Positions 7,411 to 12,662 of a stretch of DNA of 12,662 nucleotides are shown here, in pieces; position 1 is the stretch's first letter; each line of letters begins with the position of its first letter. The stretch covers positions 1-12,662 of the forward strand of contig CAYGFI010000141.1 in assembly GCA_964349045.1 (NCBI GenBank). The letters run 5' to 3'. Both the position numbers and the translations under genes were made by a program. The notes below the pieces were generated by a model. That model was given only the letters and a program-made list of their open reading frames with translations. It was not told where the DNA came from and searched no databases. The stretch comes from JACJXF01 sp964349045. Its GTDB lineage: Bacteria > Bacteroidota > Bacteroidia > Bacteroidales > GCA-2748055.

Positions 7411-7434
7411 TGAGGGATTTAGGGGTTTAGGGTT
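7411..7434. repeat. CCCTAAA-type short repeats before small ORF
   Basis: On the plus strand GGGATTTAGGGGTTTAGGGTTA contains three imperfect copies of a TTTAGGG-like unit directly upstream of the ATG at 7404-7406 (minus strand CCCTAAAcCCCTAAAtCCC). It occupies the position where a ribosome-binding region should be. It may be the edge of a dispersed intergenic element; no transposase or long inverted repeat accompanies it. Confidence 0.35.
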
Positions 7435-7521
7435 AAGTTCCGTACTTTTTATAAATATGTCTATTCCAATCCTGAATATCTGATAGCTAAATACCTTAAC
7501 ACCTGAATGTGTTCAACAAAC

Positions 7522-7552
7522 AAAAAAATAGTAACAAAAACCAAAAAACTAT
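7522..7552 (-). terminator. Candidate weak terminator after ABC ATPase gene
   Basis: On the minus strand ATAGT (7552-7548, overlapping the TAG stop) pairs with ACTAT (7532-7528) and is followed by seven T residues (7528-7522). The stem is only 5 bp with a T-rich 15-nt loop, so at most partial termination is expected. If real, it would separate adaptor-ATPase expression from the small protein and the TolC-like gene, which lie beyond a 142-bp gap. Confidence 0.25.
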
Positions 7553-8232
7553 ACTTTCTGCTTAATATTTTCCGTAACTATATGCCCATCAAATAATTGT
7601 ACAATTCTGTGCGCTTTGTCAGCATCGCTTGGAGAGTGGGTCACCATAATAATAGTGGTTCCTTCCTGATTCAATTCAGAAAGCAGATTCATCACTTCCT
7701 CTCCGTTTGCAGAGTCGAGGTTACCGGTAGGTTCATCCGCAAGGATCAGCATTGGTTTGGAAACAACCGCCCTGGCAATGGCTACACGCTGCTGCTGTCC
7801 TCCGCTTAACTGTTGAGGAAAATGTTTTTTCCTGTGAGAAATTTTCATCCTGTCAAGTACTTCTTCCACTCTTTTTTTTCTGTCGGAAGATGACACTTTC
7901 TGATACAATAATGGGAGTTCAACATTTTCGAAAACATTTAACTCATCTATCAGGTTAAAACTCTGGAAAACAAATCCGATATTAGATTTCCGAAGGTTTG
8001 TTCTCCCTCTTTCGGAATAACCTGATATCTCTGTATTATTAAAATAAAACTGTCCACCTGAAGGATTGTCGAGAAGGCCCAGGATGTTTAGTAATGTAGA
8101 TTTCCCGCATCCTGAAGGGCCCATTATGGCTACGAATTCTCCATTGGTAATTTCCAGGCTAACCTTGTTAAGCGCTGTTGTTTCGACCTCGTCAGTTTTA
8201 AAGATCTTTGTAAGTTCAACTGTTTTAATCAT
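7549..8232 (-). CDS. ABC transporter ATP-binding protein, MacB/LolD type
   Basis: A 227-residue stand-alone nucleotide-binding domain with every functional motif: Walker A GPSGCGKST (38-46), Q-loop Q90, signature LSGGQQQR (142-149), Walker B LILADEP with catalytic E167 (162-168), D-loop GNLD (170-173) and H-loop H199 in VTHSPSDADKA. The size and the FQSFNLIDELNVFENVELPL stretch after the Q-loop are typical of the MacB/LolD/FtsE branch, which powers mechanotransmission through an FtsX-fold permease rather than classic substrate pumping. It starts 32 bp after the adaptor gene on the same strand. No permease follows it, which is unusual because the ATPase needs a membrane partner; that partner must be encoded outside the window or be missing. 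Confidence 0.95.
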   Translation of the reverse strand: MIKTVELTKIFKTDEVETTALNKVSLEITNGEFVAIMGPSGCGKSTLLNILGLLDNPSGGQFYFNNTEISGYSERGRTNLRKSNIGFVFQSFNLIDELNVFENVELPLLYQKVSSSDRKKRVEEVLDRMKISHRKKHFPQQLSGGQQQRVAIARAVVSKPMLILADEPTGNLDSANGEEVMNLLSELNQEGTTIIMVTHSPSDADKAHRIVQLFDGHIVTENIKQKV

Positions 8233-8264
8233 GGTTTAAGAGTATTTGGATTTCTATTCTGGTA

Positions 8265-9530
8265 TCAATGTTTCTTTAAGATCAGTTTGTCAACATTCCC
8301 AAAGTTATCATAACTGCTGATAATTACCTTTTCACCCTCCTGCAATCCATCGAGGACTTCATAAAACCTCGGATTCTGCCGTCCAATTGAGATAGTCCTT
8401 TTAACAGCAAATTCCCCGGATGGGTCAAGCACATAGACCCATTGACCACCGGTACTTTGATAAAATCCCCCCTTTGAGAGCAGAATAGCTGACTGAGATT
8501 CTCCCAGTTCGAGTTTTATGCGCGAGGTTTGCCCGATTCTGATTTGAGCAGGAACTTCGGCGGTAAAAACCATATCAACTGCAAAGCGGCCATTTCGAAC
8601 TTCAGGGTACATTTTTACAAGTTTTGCCTGGTACGCTCTGCCTGAAAAGTCGCACGATCCCAATAAACCCCTGTCGATCCGGGCAATATAGTGTTCATCA
8701 ATTTCAACCTTGAGTTTGTATGAATCAAGTATATTCATAGTGCCAACCCGGGTGCCGTAATTAACCACTTCACCGATCTCCGGGTTTAGACTGGCCAGCT
8801 CTCCGTCAACCGGTGCTTTGATATTCAGGTTGTCGAGTCTCTTCCTGGTAAGTTCCATGTTGACCGTCATACGTCCTACCGATTCTTCAAGGGTGCTAAC
8901 CTGCACGCCACGGTAAAGGGAATCATTCCTGTGGTTTGCAATGTAAAGCGCCAGCAATTTCTCTGAAGTAAAAAAATCTTCTTTCGATTGCTGAAAGTCT
9001 TCCTGTGAAATATGATTTTCCTTTATAAGCATCTGGTTTTTCTCATATGCCCTTCGTTCCTTATTTACCTGCTTGGTCAATTCGAGTATTTGTATATTTG
9101 AATTCAGCATCTGCTGGTCCATAAGCAGACGCGCCGTTCTGAGTTCGCTTACGGCCCTGGCAACAGCAGCTTCGTTGTTGGATATTTCAAGAATCAGGTT
9201 GTTATTGGATAAACGGATGATCGGTTCTCCTTTTTTCAGCATACTGCCTTCCTCCCTGAGTTTTTCTTCCACCCTTCCACCTTCAACCGCATCGAGGAAA
9301 ATCGTTTGAATTGGCTCAACAACTCCTTGTACAGCAATGTAATCCTGAAAAATATCTTTTTTAACGTCTTCGATTGTAATTTTACCGGTATCCACATTCA
9401 GTTTCGAGGATTTATCACCAAAAAAAATGTTAAAAACAACCAATACAAAAACTAAAGAGCCAAGCAATATCCATATAGATTTCCTGCTTAATCCCTTTTT
9501 CTTTTCAATTTTTTTATCCATTCCATCCAT
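8265..9530 (-). CDS. HlyD/MacA-family membrane-fusion adaptor of an efflux transporter
   Basis: A 421-residue periplasmic adaptor anchored by one N-terminal membrane segment (SIWILLGSLVFVLVVFNIFF, about 18-37). Order of parts: first half of the lipoyl (barrel-sandwich) domain (DAVEGGRVEEKLREEGSMLKKGEPI, about 80-105), a long alpha-helical hairpin (about 110-235, QIRIG absent, rich in E/K/L and suited to contacting TolC), second lipoyl half (APVDGELASLNPEIGEVVNYGTR), then beta-barrel and membrane-proximal domains to ILKKH. It links an inner-membrane ABC permease to the outer-membrane channel, and the ATPase and TolC-like genes follow in the same operon. Start choice is open: GTG at 9536, ATG at 9530 and ATG at 9521 are all in frame, and no ribosome-binding site decides. 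ATG 9530 is used here. Confidence 0.92.
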   Translation of the reverse strand: MDGMDKKIEKKKGLSRKSIWILLGSLVFVLVVFNIFFGDKSSKLNVDTGKITIEDVKKDIFQDYIAVQGVVEPIQTIFLDAVEGGRVEEKLREEGSMLKKGEPIIRLSNNNLILEISNNEAAVARAVSELRTARLLMDQQMLNSNIQILELTKQVNKERRAYEKNQMLIKENHISQEDFQQSKEDFFTSEKLLALYIANHRNDSLYRGVQVSTLEESVGRMTVNMELTRKRLDNLNIKAPVDGELASLNPEIGEVVNYGTRVGTMNILDSYKLKVEIDEHYIARIDRGLLGSCDFSGRAYQAKLVKMYPEVRNGRFAVDMVFTAEVPAQIRIGQTSRIKLELGESQSAILLSKGGFYQSTGGQWVYVLDPSGEFAVKRTISIGRQNPRFYEVLDGLQEGEKVIISSYDNFGNVDKLILKKH

Positions 9531-9556
9531 TAGCACTTTATTTAAACACTATTTTT

Positions 9557-9572
9557 TACACAGATTATGCCA
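9557..9572 (-). promoter_or_regulatory. Sigma-54-like promoter of the efflux operon
   Basis: The minus strand reads TGGCATAATCTGTGTA: a perfect TGGCA -24 element and, after the right spacing, a GTGTA -12 region in which the usual GC is GT. Transcription would begin near 9546, about 16 nt before the ATG at 9530. The neighbouring gene encodes a sigma-54 activator and repeated half-sites lie 90-130 bp upstream, which raises the likelihood above what the imperfect -12 alone would give. Confidence 0.45.
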
Positions 9573-9638
9573 AAAAATACATTTACCTGAATTTATGATC
9601 TTTAACCCTATTTATATAAAGTATTCGTCCTTATAAAG

Positions 9639-9677
9639 TGTTCGGTTATGTAACATTTGTTGTTCGGATTCGGACAA
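9639..9677. promoter_or_regulatory. Repeated TGTTCGG half-sites, candidate activator-binding region
   Basis: TGTTCGG occurs at 9639-9645 and again at 9661-9667, exactly 22 bp apart, close to two helical turns. The second copy is part of an 18-bp imperfect palindrome, TTGTTCGGATTCGGACAA (9660-9677; 7 of 9 positions symmetric). The location about 90-130 bp upstream of the predicted efflux transcription start is typical of enhancer sites for NtrC-family regulators, which bind as dimers to palindromes on one face of the helix. That the adjacent regulator binds here is inferred. Confidence 0.45.
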
Positions 9678-9700
9678 TCAAAAAAAAACTTGTAATATTG
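9669..9700 (+). promoter_or_regulatory. Candidate promoter of the regulator-kinase operon
   Basis: TTCG (9669-9672) and TAATATTG (9693-9700) are 20 bp apart, each one base away from the Bacteroidota TTTG / TAnnTTTG elements. The -33 box lies inside the candidate regulator palindrome at 9660-9677, so binding there could repress the regulator's own gene. It lies 37 bp before the ATG at 9738. Confidence 0.3.
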
Positions 9701-9737
9701 AATTTTGGTTTTAGTAGGTTCATCAAATATAATTAAA

Positions 9738-11114
9738 ATGAATTTAAAGTCAGGAAAAATTCTCATTGTTGATGATAATGAAGATATATTATTCGCACTC
9801 CGGCTATTGCTGAAATCCAGCGCTGAAAAAGTTGAAACCCTCAGCAATCCTGAAAAAATACCGGGAGTCATGGCTGAAGAAGATTGGGATGTTATTCTCC
9901 TCGATATGAATTTCACCAAAGATGCCATCAGCGGCCAGGAAGGTTACCAGTGGCTGAGAAAAATCCTGTCGATTGATCCGCATGCAGTGGTTGTTTTTAT
10001 TACCGCTTATGGTGACGCGGAAAAGGCTGTAAAAGCTATTAAAGAGGGCGCTACTGATTTTGTACTCAAACCCTGGCAGAATGAAAAGATCCTGGCCACT
10101 ATTAATTCAGCGCTGAAACTCAGGCGATCAAAGATTGAAGCTGAAGGACTAAGACAAAAACAAAGACAGATCTCTGCTGTACTGGATCAGCCTTTCACCG
10201 ATTTTATAGGGAATTCGGAAGAGATGAACCAGGTTTTTACCACCATTAAGAAGGTTGCTGGTACCGATGCGAACGTTCTGATCCTGGGTGAAAACGGTAC
10301 AGGTAAAGAACTTGTCGCCAGGGCCCTTTACCGGAATTCCCACCGGAGAGACGAGGTGTTTATCAGTGTGGATTTAGGTTCCATCGCCGAAACCCTGTTC
10401 GAATCGGAATTATTCGGTCATGAAAAAGGCGCTTTCACCGATGCCCGGCAGATGAAACAGGGACGGTTCGAGATTGCATCAGGAGGTACTCTTTTTCTGG
10501 ATGAGATAGGTAATCTCACGCCGCAAATGCAGACAAAGCTTTTAACAATTATCGAAAGACGCGAAGTGATCCGGGTGGGAGCAAATAAGCCCATTACCAT
10601 TAATGTACGACTGATCTGCGCGACTAATAATGACATACACAAGGATGTGGATGAAGGCCGTTTCAGGCAGGATCTGCTGTACAGGATTAACACGGTTGAA
10701 ATACATCTTCCTCCTTTGCGCGACAGAAGCGGTGATTTACTCCTGCTTGCAGATCATTTCTTAAAGATATATTCAAAGAAATACAAGAAAAATATAAAAG
10801 GGCTTCTCTCTTCTTCTCTGAAGAAATTACAACAATATCAATGGCCCGGGAATGTGAGAGAACTGCAGCATGCTATTGAAAGAGCTGTGATTATGTCAGA
10901 TGGAGATATGCTCTCCCCCGAAGATTTCATCCTGAGCAGTAGTTTGAAAAAATCAGATGAACTGGAACTGAGTAGTCATAACCTCGATGACATTGAAAAA
11001 ACAATCATCCAGAAAGTCCTGAAACAATACCAGGGGAACATATCACAAGCCGCCAAGGATCTGGGTCTCACACGCACATCTCTTTACCGAAGAATGGAAA
11101 AACATGGTTTATAA
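9738..11114 (+). CDS. NtrC-family sigma-54-dependent response regulator
   Basis: A 458-residue three-domain transcription activator. Receiver domain (1-125): acidic pair D12/D13, phospho-acceptor D56 in LLDMNF, conserved T89 and K111. Sigma-54 AAA+ domain (about 154-395): Walker A GENGTGKE (184-191), sigma-54 contact loop GAFTDA (231-236), Walker B LFLDEI (252-257), arginine region GRFRQDLLYRIN (307-318), and WPGNVREL (369-376). C-terminal Fis-type helix-turn-helix (about 428-456, NISQAAKDLGLTRTSLYRRM). The contact loop reads GAFTDA where GAFTGA is the classic form. ATG 9738 is chosen because the receiver core begins six residues later; an upstream in-frame TTG adds nothing recognisable. The gene overlaps the kinase by 11 bp and is divergent from the efflux operon, its likely target. 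Confidence 0.95.
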   Translation: MNLKSGKILIVDDNEDILFALRLLLKSSAEKVETLSNPEKIPGVMAEEDWDVILLDMNFTKDAISGQEGYQWLRKILSIDPHAVVVFITAYGDAEKAVKAIKEGATDFVLKPWQNEKILATINSALKLRRSKIEAEGLRQKQRQISAVLDQPFTDFIGNSEEMNQVFTTIKKVAGTDANVLILGENGTGKELVARALYRNSHRRDEVFISVDLGSIAETLFESELFGHEKGAFTDARQMKQGRFEIASGGTLFLDEIGNLTPQMQTKLLTIIERREVIRVGANKPITINVRLICATNNDIHKDVDEGRFRQDLLYRINTVEIHLPPLRDRSGDLLLLADHFLKIYSKKYKKNIKGLLSSSLKKLQQYQWPGNVRELQHAIERAVIMSDGDMLSPEDFILSSSLKKSDELELSSHNLDDIEKTIIQKVLKQYQGNISQAAKDLGLTRTSLYRRMEKHGL

Positions 11115-12456
11115 AAATTTCAGATTTAACCTGATCATAAGGGTAGGGTTATTTGCCTTCACGGTTTTCCTGTTTTTTTATTTTTTAGCCAGGGAAGCCC
11201 ACATTACTCCTGCATTGTTATTATTACTGATTGCTCTGCAAATCTATTTTTTATATCGTTATGTGGATAAAACAAATCGCGATCTTGCAAGCTTTCTTGA
11301 ATCCATACGATTTTCGGAGTTTACCCGCTCCTTTCAGATTGAAGGCATGGGATCATCCTTTAATGAGCTAAACAGGGCTTTTAATGATGTTATTGGCGAT
11401 TTCCAGAAGGTCAGGTCAGAGAAAGAAGAACATTTTCATTACCTCCAGAGTATCGTGCAAAATATCGATGTGAGTATTATTGCATATCAGCATGACGGAA
11501 ATATTGAAATGATCAACAAATCAGCTAAAAAGCTTTTTCAGCTCGGATCGGTAAAAAATGTCAGCTCCCTGGCCCCACTGAGTGAAGACCTCGTGCATAC
11601 CCTTCTGAATATTAAACCCGGAGAAAATAAGCTGGTAAAGGTTCAGGATGAAGATGACCTGCTTCAACTGGCCATAAATGCAACGGAATTTAAGATTAAG
11701 AACAAATCAATTATCCTTGCTACCATTAAAAATATACAGAATGTTCTTGAAGAGCAGGAAACAGAAGCCTGGCAAAAGCTGATCCGTGTGCTTACTCACG
11801 AAATCATGAACTCCATTACTCCGATAGCAAGCCTCTCTTCAACCCTTGAAACCATGCTCAAAGATGTTAGTAAAGGAAGGGATGAAAATGCAGTAATGAA
11901 TCATGAGACGGTATTGGAAATACAACAGGCATTGCAAACGATCAATAAACGAAGCAACGGACTACTTCATTTTGTAAATACCTACCGCAACCTGACCCGT
12001 ATTCCAAAACCCAATTTCAAAATCACCCCGGTTTCCGAGTTATTTACTAATATTGGAAGGCTTATGGAGAAAGATTTTGTGGAACAGAATATACAACTTT
12101 CCACCAGTATTGAACCAACCAGCCTTGAGATATCAATGGATGAACAACTTATTGAGCAGGTTCTGATCAACCTGATAAAAAATTCCATTCATGCTCTCGA
12201 GGGAAGAAAAGATGCGCGTATTGAATTACGCGCTTATCTTAATAAAAGAGGCCGGCCTACTATCCAGGTTTATGATAATGGGGTAGGTATATTGAGAGAT
12301 GTGCTCGATAAGGTTTTTATCCCGTTTTTTACTACCAAACCATCCGGTTCAGGTATCGGACTGAGTCTCTCCCGGCAGATTCTAAAATTACACGGAGGCA
12401 CGATCACCGCGCAATCGAAGCCTGATATTGAGACGAGTTTTACGATGACGTTTTAG
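11104..12456 (+). CDS. Membrane-bound sensor histidine kinase, partner of NtrC-type regulator
   Basis: A 450-residue kinase. Two membrane helices (about 9-29 and 37-52) are joined by only about seven residues (REAHITP), so there is no periplasmic sensor domain. A HAMP-like linker (about 53-105) leads to a PAS-like domain (about 108-210). The phospho-acceptor is H232 in LTHEIMNSITP. The catalytic domain follows: N-box NLIKNS with N360, G1 box DNGVGI (391-396), FIPFFTTK (405-412) and G2 box GSGIGLSL (415-422), ending at a normal family length. The ATG at 11104 lies inside the last codons of the regulator gene (11-bp overlap, different frame), which suggests translational coupling. It should phosphorylate D56 of that regulator and so control the efflux operon. 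The layout resembles NtrY-type kinases; the signal is unknown. Confidence 0.94.
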   Translation: MVYKNFRFNLIIRVGLFAFTVFLFFYFLAREAHITPALLLLLIALQIYFLYRYVDKTNRDLASFLESIRFSEFTRSFQIEGMGSSFNELNRAFNDVIGDFQKVRSEKEEHFHYLQSIVQNIDVSIIAYQHDGNIEMINKSAKKLFQLGSVKNVSSLAPLSEDLVHTLLNIKPGENKLVKVQDEDDLLQLAINATEFKIKNKSIILATIKNIQNVLEEQETEAWQKLIRVLTHEIMNSITPIASLSSTLETMLKDVSKGRDENAVMNHETVLEIQQALQTINKRSNGLLHFVNTYRNLTRIPKPNFKITPVSELFTNIGRLMEKDFVEQNIQLSTSIEPTSLEISMDEQLIEQVLINLIKNSIHALEGRKDARIELRAYLNKRGRPTIQVYDNGVGILRDVLDKVFIPFFTTKPSGSGIGLSLSRQILKLHGGTITAQSKPDIETSFTMTF

Positions 12457-12461
12457 GGGAG

Positions 12462-12519
12462 GTGACGGGCGTGACGGGCTTGATGACGTGACGGGCGTGA
12501 CGGGCGTGACGGGCGTGAC
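12462..12519. repeat. GTGACGGGC 9-bp tandem repeat (minisatellite)
   Basis: Five perfect copies of GTGACGGGC lie at 12462-12470, 12471-12479, 12488-12496, 12497-12505 and 12506-12514. An 8-bp interruption (TTGATGAC, 12480-12487) follows copy two, and a partial GTGAC copy ends the run. The unit is strongly GC-rich against AT-rich surroundings and begins six bases after the kinase stop codon. It is intergenic, since the kinase frame is closed by TAG and a further TGA follows. Copy number is likely to vary by replication slippage; a function is not evident. Confidence 0.9.
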
Positions 12520-12529
12520 GAGGTGATTA

Positions 12530-12546
12530 ACGTGAAACCATCACGT
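12530..12546. other. Short hairpin after tandem repeat
   Basis: ACGTGA (12530-12535) and TCACGT (12541-12546) form a perfect 6-bp stem with an AACCA loop. No T-run follows, so it is not an intrinsic terminator by itself. The stem shares the GTGA core of the adjacent repeat unit and may be a degenerate, inverted continuation of it. Confidence 0.45.
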
Positions 12547-12588
12547 CGTTATAGGGATGTTCATAAGTTCTGAAAACATCTCACTGTC

Positions 12589-12614
12589 AAATGATTAGAT
12601 ATCATTTTCTTTAA
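12589..12614 (+). terminator. Candidate terminator of regulator-kinase operon
   Basis: AAATGAT (12589-12595), loop TAGAT and ATCATTT (12601-12607) are followed by TCTTT. The 7-bp stem is AT-rich, so termination would be modest. It is the only plus-strand hairpin with a T-rich tail after the kinase gene in the window. Confidence 0.35.
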
Positions 12615-12656
12615 GAAAAAACCCCGAAAGTGGCCAGACAAGCACAAAATCGGGGT
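12615..12656 (-). terminator. Intrinsic terminator for a minus-strand gene beyond the right edge
   Basis: ACCCCGA (12621-12627) and TCGGGGT (12650-12656) form a perfect 7-bp GC-rich stem. Read on the minus strand, the stem is followed at once by a T-run (TTTTTTCTT with the last stem base), the classic intrinsic-terminator layout. The 22-nt loop contains a further GTG/CAC pairing that could extend it into a long rod with an internal loop. On the plus strand only a broken tail (AATTTT) follows, so it mainly serves a convergent gene entering from the right that is not in the window. Confidence 0.7.
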
Positions 12657-12662
12657 AATTTT

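Noticed and set aside
7411..7434. Telomere-like TTTAGGG repeats
   Set aside because: Only about three imperfect copies in an internal intergenic position; not evidence of a chromosome or linear replicon end.
12462..12519. CRISPR array
   Set aside because: Repeats are 9 bp, directly adjacent, and have no unique spacers; no cas genes are present.
12556..12580. Hairpin GATGTT/AACATC as a terminator
   Set aside because: A 6-bp stem with a 13-nt loop and no T-run after it; the hairpin at 12589-12607 is the better candidate.

Overview
The window looks like chromosomal DNA of a member of the Bacteroidota, probably a free-living or environmental relative of the Bacteroidales/Marinilabiliales. The reasons are moderately AT-rich DNA, start codons preceded by A/T-rich leaders with almost no Shine-Dalgarno signal, TTTG/TAnnTTTG-like promoter candidates, lipoprotein signal peptides, a beta-helix lipoprotein ending in a D-G-x-P-R...PDxGAYE tail, and an NtrC-type regulator beside an export operon. 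No rRNA, tRNA, transposase, integrase or CRISPR array is visible. Base composition and gene style look uniform, except for a short GC-rich tandem repeat near the right end.

Layout. (1) 41-2573, minus strand: a two-gene operon, a beta-helix lipoprotein followed by an endonuclease/exonuclease/phosphatase-fold phosphodiesterase. (2) 2574-2771: divergent promoter region with an inverted repeat and a sigma-54-like site. (3) 2772-5687, plus strand: an unrecognised outer-membrane beta-barrel protein with an extra N-terminal periplasmic domain, then a YtcJ-type amidohydrolase lipoprotein. (4) 5723-9530, minus strand, read right to left: membrane-fusion (HlyD/MacA-like) adaptor, MacB/LolD-like ABC ATPase, a 97-residue protein of unknown function, and a TolC-like outer-membrane channel. 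(5) 9531-9737: divergent regulatory region. (6) 9738-12456, plus strand: an NtrC-family sigma-54 response regulator overlapping a two-TM histidine kinase. (7) 12457-12662: 9-bp GTGACGGGC tandem repeats, hairpins, and a terminator for a gene beyond the right edge.

How the parts fit. Regions 4-6 read as one functional unit. The histidine kinase would phosphorylate the response regulator. That regulator carries a sigma-54-activating AAA+ domain and would act from repeated GTTCGG half-sites at 9639-9677 on a sigma-54-like promoter at 9557-9572, turning on the divergent efflux operon. The adaptor, ATPase and outer-membrane channel are all present, but no FtsX/MacB-type permease lies in the operon or anywhere in the window. 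Either the permease is encoded elsewhere or the locus has lost it. The kinase also has almost no extracytoplasmic sensing loop, so its input may come from the membrane or from a partner protein.

The window holds no clearly new system. The points most worth a second look are the permease-less efflux operon with its predicted sigma-54 control region, the GAFTDA variant of the activator loop, the uncharacterised two-domain outer-membrane protein, and the tandem repeat after the kinase gene.
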